Part shown: piece after piece, positions 47,945 through 54,656 of the stretch
How positions within the stretch are numbered: the stretch's first letter is position 1
How the letters are laid out: every line of letters begins with the position of its first letter
DNA from: Coraliomargarita sinensis
Lineage (GTDB): Bacteria > Verrucomicrobiota > Verrucomicrobiia > Opitutales > Coraliomargaritaceae
NCBI RefSeq assembly: GCF_003185655.1
Contig: NZ_QHJQ01000003.1
Span: 401,458 to 465,457 of the forward strand
Length of the DNA: 64,000 nt
Reading direction: 5' to 3'
The notes under the pieces: model-generated
What the model was told of the DNA's origin: nothing
Databases searched by the model: none
The model's input: the letters and a program-made list of their open reading frames with translations, nothing else
Program-made: the position numbers and the translations under genes

Positions 47945-48635
47945 GCTGACAGTATTCACAAGACAACTCCACTACTGATCGCGACACGTCGTAATAGTCG
48001 CAAACGTAGTCGATACCACCTTCCGCGATATAAGATTCCCACAAAGCCCGCGCAGAATACGGAGAGTTTTCAACTTTTGGCTGACCAAAAAGGAACCTGG
48101 GGTTCATTATGACATTCCTGCCGCCACTGGTGTAAGCGCGATATTGCCTTGCAAGGAAATCTTCATCATCGAAAAGAAGATCATTCATGTAGGGCTCTAA
48201 TATTTTTTGGATCCCGCGCTGTCCGATGTTTGATCCAGCCAGTTTAAAGGGATCACCCTCCCGGTTAATATAAATATGAAGGGAACGATCCACTTTATCT
48301 ATTGCGAGTTTGTGTCTACGGTCCGAAAAGGGATATTCAATACCATGCTCATCTTGAGCCCTTAGGATCGAGTCCCTTATCTCTTTCATTTGAACCTTCT
48401 TCTCAACCCGAAGAAAGCGGATAGCTAGAGACTCAATAAAGTCCTGAAAGGATAAATAAGGAATACCTTCTCTGTCCACAGAAGGAGTGCGAACGGGCTG
48501 ATAATCACCACGCCCTAGAAACCAATACCTTAAAGTATTTTCAGGTATTCGAGCATAATACGCGGCCTCCTGCAGGGAATATAGCCCGACAGCGCCTTGT
48601 ATAGCATCTATTACTGGTTGGGAATTGGCGCTCAT
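47925..48635 (-). CDS. DUF433-type antitoxin with MerR-like helix-turn-helix
   Basis: A 236-residue protein. Residues 15-50 form a MerR-like helix-turn-helix (YSLQEAAYYARIPENTLRYW). The C-terminal part reads like DUF433 (RFLFGQPKVENSPYSA, then YIAEGGIDYVCDYYDVS), the winged-helix tail of VapB45-like antitoxins. Probably binds the toxin encoded next and represses its own promoter. Minus strand, so it is transcribed away from the early operon. Confidence 0.75.
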   Translation of the reverse strand: MSANSQPVIDAIQGAVGLYSLQEAAYYARIPENTLRYWFLGRGDYQPVRTPSVDREGIPYLSFQDFIESLAIRFLRVEKKVQMKEIRDSILRAQDEHGIEYPFSDRRHKLAIDKVDRSLHIYINREGDPFKLAGSNIGQRGIQKILEPYMNDLLFDDEDFLARQYRAYTSGGRNVIMNPRFLFGQPKVENSPYSARALWESYIAEGGIDYVCDYYDVSRSVVELSCEYCQHVGIAA

Positions 48636-48688
48636 GAGAGCAATCTATGAGGCTGGATAAACCATAGGTCGATAAGAGAATTTGGAAC

Positions 48689-49189
48689 TTAACGCGATCC
48701 ACCCCAACCAGAGGAAGAGCCGCCCCATCCTTTTTGAAGTCTTCTATTAGCCATGCGCTTCATCTGACTAGCACAATTGAAAGACATAAAGACACCGTTT
48801 TTGCCTATGCCGTGATCCGACTGATCATTCATCTCATTCAAGACATAGGCATGGAGATAATTTTTCGTCGTCGAATCAAGCCCACCTGGAGGGGTTTCTT
48901 TACCCAAGCAATAGTTTAATGTATCTAACATCGCCTCGACAATCCGAGGACGTTGGGAGTTGTCGGATTCCCCGAAAAAGTAACCGACCCAAGTGAGTAT
49001 CTTATAAGGATCAACCGTTGCTTGGGTGACACCAAAACTCTGCAAATGCCCTTCGTGATGAGCAATTGAATCTTTTACAGCCTTACGCCACTCAGGCTTA
49101 TCAAAACTCACTTCATTTGAACGAAACGCGACCTCCAGCAGGTCGGTAATTTCTTCGATTTGTCTAAGTTCTTCATCAGTAATATTCAT
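48689..49189 (-). CDS. Unknown provirus protein, 166 aa
   Basis: A 166-residue soluble protein with an acidic, helical N-terminus and a Gly/Ser/Trp-rich end (WGGSSSGWGGSR). Hydrophobic segment YKILTWVGYFFG (about 63-75) may pack as a helix. No motif recognised. Third gene of the leftward cluster, 53 bp before the antitoxin. Confidence 0.7.
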   Translation of the reverse strand: MNITDEELRQIEEITDLLEVAFRSNEVSFDKPEWRKAVKDSIAHHEGHLQSFGVTQATVDPYKILTWVGYFFGESDNSQRPRIVEAMLDTLNYCLGKETPPGGLDSTTKNYLHAYVLNEMNDQSDHGIGKNGVFMSFNCASQMKRMANRRLQKGWGGSSSGWGGSR

Positions 49190-49204
49190 TATTGAGAAGA
49201 GAGT

Positions 49205-49384
49205 TTAAAGAGCACCTTCCTTAAGGTCTTTAAGGTGGGCTTTAAATCCGTCTTGATCACGGATTGCAGCATGTAGCTCATCCGTCATGCCGTTCACAGG
49301 CATAGGCGCTTTTATGTCTGAGCATACCGGGACGTCTTCGTCTCTGATTTCAGCTACGATATCCTTTAGTTCTGCAAGTTTCAT
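49205..49384 (-). CDS. Small leftward protein, 59 aa
   Basis: ATG at 49384, stop at 49205, 59 acidic residues. Reads as a helical protein without membrane segment. It is the first gene of the leftward transcript that includes the 166-aa protein and the toxin-antitoxin pair. A TGCAATGCA palindrome, 63 bp upstream, matches the operator-like site in the repressor region. Confidence 0.55.
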   Translation of the reverse strand: MKLAELKDIVAEIRDEDVPVCSDIKAPMPVNGMTDELHAAIRDQDGFKAHLKDLKEGAL

Positions 49385-49446
49385 GGGTATTTGTTACTGG
49401 GTTAATTTTTGTAAATGCTCCGTTGCTATATAAAGCACTTAAGCTA

Positions 49447-49455
49447 TGCAATGCA
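49447..49455. promoter_or_regulatory. Operator-like palindrome before the leftward genes
   Basis: TGCAATGCA, the same 9-bp palindrome (reverse complement TGCATTGCA) as at 50134-50142. Placed just upstream of the 49384 gene, so one repressor could act on both regions. Confidence 0.45.
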
Positions 49456-49530
49456 ACATAAACGGCGGGATTACGGATGAAACAAGCCCTACCTGTCAAT
49501 TCCGTTTTGCACACCTTTTTTGAGGTTTTT

Positions 49531-49746
49531 TTAATCCTTCGGGGTCAACTCGATCTGCGTCATAGCGTTGAGTTCGCCGTAAATCGCTTGCGCGTGACTT
49601 CCAGTGAGTCGAACTGCTTTAGGCATCCCCGACATGTGCAAAACCAATTCGGCATCGTTTTTCTCTTCGATGTCTGTGCTTGTGGCGTAAGCGATATGCT
49701 CGGGATTGATGAAGGTCGTGCCGATTTGTATGAATATCTTTTCCAT
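49531..49746 (-). CDS. Small protein, 71 aa, next to the repressor
   Basis: ATG at 49746, 71 residues, mixed alpha/beta (FIQIGTTFINPEHIAYATS, then a helix SHAQAIYGELNAM). No motif recognised. It lies 64 bp after the RHH gene on the same strand and may share its transcript. The longer overlapping frame upstream of this start is not convincing. Confidence 0.6.
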   Translation of the reverse strand: MEKIFIQIGTTFINPEHIAYATSTDIEEKNDAELVLHMSGMPKAVRLTGSHAQAIYGELNAMTQIELTPKD

Positions 49747-49810
49747 AATGATTGTGTGATTTAGGGTTTGATTGAGCCGACTCATTGAATCGGAAAAGGG
49801 ATAATCTCGG

Positions 49811-50089
49811 CTAGATTGCCTTGCTTGTCTTCCCCGGTCGTTCGTCAGCGGTGGGGGTATCGTGACCTTTTCCGGAGATGAAGTCTTGCTCTTTCTGGTG
49901 GTAGGAGTCCTTTGGGACGATGGTGAGCGGGACACTGATCGAGCCGTTGCGCTCGTAGTATTCCAGGGCGGCCATCGTCGCCATCTTCGCCATCGTTGAA
50001 ACGGGGATGCCCGTGTAGTTCGACATCTCATCGAGACGCGCTTTTTCGTCCCGAGCGATGCGCATAGTTAGATTTGTAGTTCCCGTCAT
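49811..50089 (-). CDS. Ribbon-helix-helix repressor
   Basis: A 92-residue DNA-binding protein of the Arc/CopG type. The strand TNLTMRIA is followed by helix DEKARLDEMSNYTGIP and helix VSTMAKMATMAALEYYER (residues about 5-48); the tail is polar and disordered. It is divergent from the early operon with 210 bp between the starts, a region with repeats. It is the best candidate for the lysogeny repressor. Confidence 0.75.
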   Translation of the reverse strand: MTGTTNLTMRIARDEKARLDEMSNYTGIPVSTMAKMATMAALEYYERNGSISVPLTIVPKDSYHQKEQDFISGKGHDTPTADERPGKTSKAI

Positions 50090-50126
50090 GCACTCAAATG
50101 AAAACTTTTTTCAGTTTTGTGCAATA

Positions 50127-50194
50127 ACGTAGTGCATTGCAGTTCAAGCGGTTATAGAACTGGAACATGCTGTAACGTATTGCATTCCAGTTTT
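50127..50194. promoter_or_regulatory. Operator-like direct repeats in the switch region
   Basis: Two 20-bp direct repeats, AACGTAGTGCATTGCAGTTC (50127-50146) and AACGTATTGCATTCCAGTTT (50175-50194), match at 17 of 20 positions and are 48 bp apart. The first contains the palindrome TGCATTGCA. They lie between the RHH gene and the early operon. Confidence 0.6.
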
Positions 50195-50299
50195 CAGACT
50201 TGCCAGTCAGGGTTTAGGTGTATTGGTATCCAGTATGTTGTCCTTAAAAGCAGGCAACGCACTATACGCAAGATAAAACCAAATGAAAGGAGACCAGAC

Positions 50300-50566
50300 A
50301 TGGCAAAAGTGATCAAAATGGCCGACGTTCGCCGGGAGTTTTTCCCCGAGTGCGAACCGGAAAACCGCCCCGATGGGAAGCCGTACAACCGCCCCATCAT
50401 CAAGGCATTCCGCCGTGGAGAAATCCAGGGCGTCCCCACCCGGACGAGGATCCGCAAAGGATTCCGCCAAATCCTCGACTTCCGTATCACCCGCGCCGAA
50501 TGGCGACGCCTCCACGAGAACGGCATCGTCCCCCCGGTTGACGATCAATCGGAGGTGCGGGCATGA
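50300..50566 (+). CDS. First gene of the early operon, 88 aa
   Basis: ATG at 50300 has a good ribosome site (AAAGGAG at 50287-50293). The basic, Arg-rich 88-residue protein contains FRRGEIQGVPTRTRIRKGFR and WRRLHENGIVPP, suggesting nucleic-acid binding, perhaps an excisionase-like or transcription factor. Its stop overlaps the next start (ATGA). Confidence 0.7.
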   Translation: MAKVIKMADVRREFFPECEPENRPDGKPYNRPIIKAFRRGEIQGVPTRTRIRKGFRQILDFRITRAEWRRLHENGIVPPVDDQSEVRA

Positions 50567-50958
50567 GCGGGGAAAGATTCACACGTTCTCGCTCGATAAT
50601 CGAACGCTGGAACCGATCAGAGCTCGCTAACTTCGGCTATCCAGCTTTCCAAAAGCGGGCCGCTGTAGTTCGGAATGCGAACCTCATTAATGAGGACGGT
50701 TCCATTCGCTTCATCCTCATTAAATGCGAAAAGACGACAGCCATCCTCAGATACGCCCCAAAAGGTCTCCGGGTTTTCTGTCATGAGTTCCTCGGCAAAG
50801 GAACGGAGCGGATCAGGAAACTGCTCCCAATCCACTCGATTATTAAAAGCACTTTTGGCCGCGCGCTTTCCTTTCTTCCGCTGTTCAAACTTACTCATCA
50901 GAGCAAAGGCAAAGGAGAGCGCGTAGGCCGTCAATCTGTAAAGGAGGCCTCACTATGA
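50563..50958 (+). CDS. Possible early-operon protein, 131 aa (conflict with antisense gene)
   Basis: Starts with an ATGA overlap and ribosome site GGAGG at 50551, and ends with an overlap with the next gene, so the position fits the operon. Yet the sequence is Arg/Lys/Ser-rich and lacks protein-like order after residue 60. The opposite strand carries a more protein-like frame over the same bases. Only one of the two is likely to be translated over most of this stretch. Confidence 0.4.
   Translation: MSGERFTRSRSIIERWNRSELANFGYPAFQKRAAVVRNANLINEDGSIRFILIKCEKTTAILRYAPKGLRVFCHEFLGKGTERIRKLLPIHSIIKSTFGRALSFLPLFKLTHQSKGKGERVGRQSVKEASL
50617..50934 (-). CDS. Possible antisense gene, 105 aa
   Basis: From TTG at 50934 (105 residues) or ATG at 50898 (93 residues). 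The shorter product is acidic and compact (DWEQFPDPLRSFAEELMTEN, then FWGVSEDGCRLFAF and LLESWIAEVSEL), more like a folded protein than the plus-strand alternative. It would lie antisense inside the early operon. Function unknown. Confidence 0.5.
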   Translation of the reverse strand: MTAYALSFAFALMSKFEQRKKGKRAAKSAFNNRVDWEQFPDPLRSFAEELMTENPETFWGVSEDGCRLFAFNEDEANGTVLINEVRIPNYSGPLLESWIAEVSEL

Positions 50959-51353
50959 GCGGCCACAAAGAATTTACCGTCGTCGATGTGCCTGCGGGCC
51001 ACGTCACTCGCCTGAACGTATCGGAGCAACTTATTCGACTACTCACTGCCGAATACGGAAGCCAGGGCTGGCGCGTTTGCCGCATCGGCGACGTTCTCGT
51101 TTTACACAGTAGGGAGGCTGCTGGTTCGCCAAGTGGGGCTCATAACCCCGCCGACGCCGGTTCGATTCCGGCCCCTGCAACCAGGGCGAAGAGTGATCTT
51201 CTTAAAGCCGCCGACGCCATGGAGCATGCAGCCGGAAACCTGCTGAACGCCTGGCAAAACGGTGTGCCGACCGGGGAAGCGCTTTTCCGCAATCTCAGCA
51301 ATGCCCTCCACGGCTACCGCCTGGAGAAAGATGCAAAGGAGGCTTGCTCATGA
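50955..51353 (+). CDS. Early-operon protein interrupted in frame by a tRNA-like sequence
   Basis: A 132-residue frame with a good ribosome site (AAGGAGG). Residues 1-52 look like a natural domain (EFTVVDVPAGHVTRLNVSEQ). Residues about 52-77 are the in-frame translation of an initiator-tRNA-like sequence (51108-51183), giving the typical tRNA-derived string GSIPAPATR. Residues 78-132 again look natural and helical. The gene is either a real protein carrying a tRNA insertion or two former genes joined. Stop overlaps the next start. Confidence 0.55.
   Translation: MSGHKEFTVVDVPAGHVTRLNVSEQLIRLLTAEYGSQGWRVCRIGDVLVLHSREAAGSPSGAHNPADAGSIPAPATRAKSDLLKAADAMEHAAGNLLNAWQNGVPTGEALFRNLSNALHGYRLEKDAKEACS
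51108..51183 (+). tRNA. tRNA-Met-like (CAT), initiator-type features, embedded in a gene
   Basis: Acceptor AGTAGGG with CCCTGCA (A-A mismatch at the first pair, one G-T), anticodon stem TGGGG with CCCCG around loop CTCATAA (anticodon CAT), T arm GCCGG-TTCGATT-CCGGC, discriminator A and encoded CCA at 51181-51183. An unpaired first position and a run of G-C pairs in the anticodon stem are marks of initiator tRNA. The D arm is weak (GGC with GCC only), so it may be degenerate. Overlaps the 50955 gene in sense. Confidence 0.6.
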
Positions 51354-51523
51354 ACTGGCTAGGATTCCCATTTTTTCCGACTGGCCCATCCAGAGGGGTT
51401 AGCCGGTCGCAAAGCAAGAACTGGCAAGCGTTACACTTCAAACGCTGCCCGAAAGCTTTCGGAGGTCCGAGACGGGCAAAGGCCCACCGTAGAATTTACC
51501 TAAAAGAAAGGGGGCTTCTATGA
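51350..51523 (+). CDS. Small early protein, 57 aa
   Basis: ATG overlaps the preceding stop (ATGA), ribosome site AAAGGAGG at 51336-51343. A 57-residue basic protein rich in Arg, Lys, Pro and Phe (WLGFPFFPTGPSRG at the start). No motif known. It ends with an overlap with the next gene. Too small to classify, but the tight operon spacing supports it. Confidence 0.5.
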   Translation: MNWLGFPFFPTGPSRGVSRSQSKNWQALHFKRCPKAFGGPRRAKAHRRIYLKERGLL

Positions 51524-51669
51524 CTTCCGAAGTATGGAGCGAACTCAACAAGCTCAAAGAGGCTCATCCGGAAGTGAATTTCTTCTGGCTGGAGCACGAG
51601 CTGAACAACGCGGGCGAGGAAGTCGACCTGCTCAACGAAGAACTCGAAATGATGGAGGCGGGAGCATGA
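51520..51669 (+). CDS. Small acidic early protein, 49 aa
   Basis: Overlaps both neighbours by 4 bp; ribosome site GAAAGGGGG. The 49 residues form an amphipathic acidic helix pattern (FFWLEHELNNAGEEVDLLNE), coiled-coil-like. Function unknown. Confidence 0.6.
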   Translation: MTSEVWSELNKLKEAHPEVNFFWLEHELNNAGEEVDLLNEELEMMEAGA

Positions 51670-51995
51670 GAGCCCCGACTCGACCCATACGCGATGAAGC
51701 ACTTGCGGGCCAGTTTGCGCGCAAGTGTTTCGGCAAGTTCGGCATGGCACGAAAAAAGAATGTGCGGATCCCGAGCTGCCCAAAGCGCAGCTTCACCGTC
51801 TATGAAATCGGTACCTGCTCGCAGATCGGCGAATTCGTAATGAAGGGCGACAGCTCGCACGACTTCGCAGAGGCCTTCGACCGCGCGGGCTTTCCGATGG
51901 ATGCCCGAGACCCCCTCTTTATTCGCGACGATTTCAACTACTGCCGTAAGCTCGCCGAAGCGGAACAGGCGGAACAAGTGGAGATGGCTCTATGA
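51666..51995 (+). CDS. Early-operon protein, 109 aa
   Basis: From ATG at 51666 (ATGA overlap, ribosome site GGAGGCGGG). A 109-residue protein with a basic N-terminus and an acidic, helical C-terminus; alpha/beta middle (FTVYEIGTCSQIGEFVMKGD). No family recognised. Fifth or sixth gene of the early operon. Confidence 0.7.
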   Translation: MRAPTRPIRDEALAGQFARKCFGKFGMARKKNVRIPSCPKRSFTVYEIGTCSQIGEFVMKGDSSHDFAEAFDRAGFPMDARDPLFIRDDFNYCRKLAEAEQAEQVEMAL

Positions 51996-52162
51996 ACGAC
52001 TTCCAGTTGCACGGAAAAGTTTCCGCGATGGTGGAAAGACTTCGGCATATACGATTTATCGCCGAGCACAATCAGGGTCGAAGCGTTAAGGATCATATCG
52101 AGCACGAATATAAAGCGGCAAAAGAGATCCTAGAGGAACTGGAAAGGCGTTTATATAAGTGA
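51992..52162 (+). CDS. Small early protein, 56 aa
   Basis: ATG at 51992 overlaps the preceding stop. A 56-residue charged helical protein (VERLRHIRFIAEHNQGRSVK, then EEYK-type helix ending LERRLYK). Stop overlaps the Rep start by one base (TGATG). Confidence 0.6.
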   Translation: MNDFQLHGKVSAMVERLRHIRFIAEHNQGRSVKDHIEHEYKAAKEILEELERRLYK

Positions 52163-54063
52163 TGGATAAGGATTCATGCCGAATTCCATTCTCTTCGTTG
52201 AGTGCCCCAGAAAAGCGGGTGCACTTAAAGTCGAAGCGCGAGCGCGAATATAAGCTTCGCGACGCGCAAGATGCTAATGAGAAATATAGAGCTCTCAGGA
52301 GTATCGACGCCAGACATACGCCGGAACACCCAGAGGTTTTACCCTTTCAGGATCAAATCGACGAAGAGAAGCAGCTTCGCGAGCAATGTTATTTCGACGG
52401 CCTTGACGAAACCGGCCGGATCATCCCCCCGGAGGAATACGCACGCCGCGACAAGGGCGAAAGTCAGCTCGAAATGATGGGGCACCGAGTAGCCGAGCGC
52501 CTGCAACGGCTTCGCCGCAAAGGCTACCACGACGGCGACGACGTTTATTTCGTTGGCGCGAATTCGCGGATCGAAAAAGAAGTGCCGAAGTTTTGGAGGT
52601 CGAACGCGAATCCTTACGTCCAGCGTCAGAAACGCCGGAAGATTTTCAAGTCTCTTGCGCTCCACATGCAGGACGGCATCGAGAGCGGCAAGCGATACCG
52701 CATGTGGGTCATCCATGATGGCCCCCGCTGCCACGCTATGCACCTGCCGAAGCGTTGGAGCGGGCAGGCCGCAAAGGTCACGAACTGGAACGAATCCGAA
52801 TTCGCGGATCAATGGGGCATGCGCGCAATCTTCCGGAGCGCGGAAGCCGGAAGCCCCGTCCTCAAGGCCTCGAAAAAAGAGTGGAACCCCGAAAAGGAGC
52901 GTTTCGAGCGCCCGTATATCCGCGATGAGCAGGGTAACCGCATACCTGTTCGCGACGAAGAGGACCGCCAGACCTGGCACCCGCACTCCCATATCATCAT
53001 GGAGAAAGACGGCTATTATGGCCCCTGGGCAAACTTCCTCATGTGGTCCGATGGTGTGAGCAAGGCTTCCACCTTCCGCCCGATCCCCAGGCATCAGGCG
53101 CTGACGCGGCCGCAAAAGCTCGGATGGATCAATCCCGAGCATGCCTTTACCGCGGTGATCCAGAAAGCACAGAACCATTTCCATACCCCGAAGCTCGACG
53201 CCGGTTTCATCTACGATCCCCGGGAGGCCTGCAAGTATGTCCTCAAATGCGACGAACTCGACGACGTGAGGGACATCGATTTCCTCCGCTTCCTCAAGTG
53301 GACCTATAAGCGCCGGCTCGTATCCTTCTACGGTACCGCGAAGAAGCGCAAGGCCCGCATCGAGCGCGACGGCATACGCATCAAATCCGAGTGGGACGCG
53401 AAGACACAGAAAACCCGCTTCGTCGAAAGGCCGTCGCACCACGTCGAAGTGGTGAAAAAGGATTTAGAGAAGCCCTGGAAGCCACCTTACCACGGTGACC
53501 AGTGCGTTCTGGTCGCCAAGCTCGACCCGATCCCCTATCACTCGCCCATCAGCGAGCCGGTTTTCCTCATTCGTGGCCGCGTCGACTGGCCGAAGCTCGA
53601 AACGAAAAAAGACGTGCTGGCGATTTTGCAGCAAACGCAAGACACCTATGAGGCCGCTGTAGAGGCCTTTCCGCTAATATACGGCTGCACTATAGAGGAG
53701 TTTCTAAACGGAGCACCGGCGTTCACGCAGACACCGGCAAAGGCCGATTTGGGCTTCGATTTCGTCGAAAATCGAGCGGCTTTTAAACGTTCTGCCCACA
53801 CCCCACCCGTAATTTCCAGCGCTCCCTGCTTCTCAGCCCCCAATCGAGGGAAAAACGAGCAGAGCGAAGTTCCCGTAGGGCCGCCAACGGCGGTTTCATC
53901 GAACCAAACCACTCTAAAAGTCGAAGCGGAACCCCCCGGAGCCGTCAACCGAAGCCAAAAAAGCGAGCTAGTTGGTTCCTGCCGTCCACTTCCCGGGGAG
54001 AGTTGCGATCCCGCTCCACCTGGAAGTCCCGAATTTAACGCCGTCGAATACTTCGGCGCGTGA
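52162..54063 (+). CDS. rep: HUH rolling-circle replication initiator
   Basis: A 633-residue Rep. Motif II is WHPHSHIIM with metal-binding H275 and H277. Motif III is EACKYVLKC with catalytic Tyr359 and Lys362 (the Y-x-x-K pattern of plasmid-type Rep proteins). The first 220 residues are charged and helical, and the last 110 are Pro/Ser-rich and probably disordered. It should nick the provirus origin after excision and start rolling-circle synthesis. The length is close to what I recall for PM2 P12. No helicase domain is visible, so a host helicase is needed. Last large early gene before SSB. Confidence 0.88.
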   Translation: MDKDSCRIPFSSLSAPEKRVHLKSKREREYKLRDAQDANEKYRALRSIDARHTPEHPEVLPFQDQIDEEKQLREQCYFDGLDETGRIIPPEEYARRDKGESQLEMMGHRVAERLQRLRRKGYHDGDDVYFVGANSRIEKEVPKFWRSNANPYVQRQKRRKIFKSLALHMQDGIESGKRYRMWVIHDGPRCHAMHLPKRWSGQAAKVTNWNESEFADQWGMRAIFRSAEAGSPVLKASKKEWNPEKERFERPYIRDEQGNRIPVRDEEDRQTWHPHSHIIMEKDGYYGPWANFLMWSDGVSKASTFRPIPRHQALTRPQKLGWINPEHAFTAVIQKAQNHFHTPKLDAGFIYDPREACKYVLKCDELDDVRDIDFLRFLKWTYKRRLVSFYGTAKKRKARIERDGIRIKSEWDAKTQKTRFVERPSHHVEVVKKDLEKPWKPPYHGDQCVLVAKLDPIPYHSPISEPVFLIRGRVDWPKLETKKDVLAILQQTQDTYEAAVEAFPLIYGCTIEEFLNGAPAFTQTPAKADLGFDFVENRAAFKRSAHTPPVISSAPCFSAPNRGKNEQSEVPVGPPTAVSSNQTTLKVEAEPPGAVNRSQKSELVGSCRPLPGESCDPAPPGSPEFNAVEYFGA

Positions 54064-54089
54064 ACCAAAACACCAAAATCAAACAAAAC

Positions 54090-54434
54090 ATGAGCAGTTA
54101 TAATCAATGCACCTTCGTCGGCAACCTGACGGCCGACCCTGAACTCCGTAAAATCGGCGATAAAGCGACTCCCGTCCTCGATGGATCGCTGGCCGTGAAC
54201 CGAGTCTATAAAGACAAGGAAGGCCGAAAGGTCGAAGACGTCGACTTCATCCCGTTTACCTCTTTCGGCAAAGCAGCCGAAATCCTCGCGAAGTACCTTC
54301 GGAAAGGAGATTCGGTCCTACTGTCCGGCGAAATGCGACAGGACAAATGGGAAGATAAAGAGAGCGGCCAAAAGCGCAGCCAGCTCAAACTTCGCGTCGA
54401 GAACTTTACGCTACTGAACAACAAGCGCGATTAA
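54090..54434 (+). CDS. ssb: Single-stranded DNA-binding protein
   Basis: A 114-residue OB-fold SSB from ATG at 54090; a GTG at 54060, overlapping the rep stop, would add 10 residues. Marks: NQCTFVGNLTADPELRKIG, then FIPFTSFGKAAEILAKYLRKG and LSGEMRQDKW, the core of bacterial SSB. The acidic C-terminal tip of host SSB is missing, common in phage versions. It coats the displaced strand made by Rep. Confidence 0.92.
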   Translation: MSSYNQCTFVGNLTADPELRKIGDKATPVLDGSLAVNRVYKDKEGRKVEDVDFIPFTSFGKAAEILAKYLRKGDSVLLSGEMRQDKWEDKESGQKRSQLKLRVENFTLLNNKRD

Positions 54435-54452
54435 TTCAACCGCCCTCCCGCC

Positions 54453-54656
54453 ATGCCTCGAAAACGACTCTTTGACCTACTCGGTGAAATCCCGGTCGAT
54501 CCGCGCACGCTTGAAAAAGCCGTCCGCGAATCCGGAATCCGCATAACCCGCGTGGGCCGGAGTGGTCCACTGGTCAGCCAAGAAGACTTTGAGCGCATCC
54601 AGCGGGAGGGCATCCCCTACTACAAAGACAAAATAACGACAGAAGGCATCCGATGA
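54453..54656 (+). CDS. Small basic protein, 67 aa
   Basis: A 67-residue protein with a helix-turn-helix-like pattern (IPVDPRTLEKAVRESGIRIT, then LVSQEDFERIQREGIPYY). It could bind DNA, but the match is weak. Its stop overlaps the next start (ATGA). Confidence 0.6.
   Translation: MPRKRLFDLLGEIPVDPRTLEKAVRESGIRITRVGRSGPLVSQEDFERIQREGIPYYKDKITTEGIR

Noticed and set aside
52339..53442. 367-codon minus-strand frame opposite rep
   Set aside because: Shadow of rep, which has intact HUH and Tyr motifs and operon overlaps.
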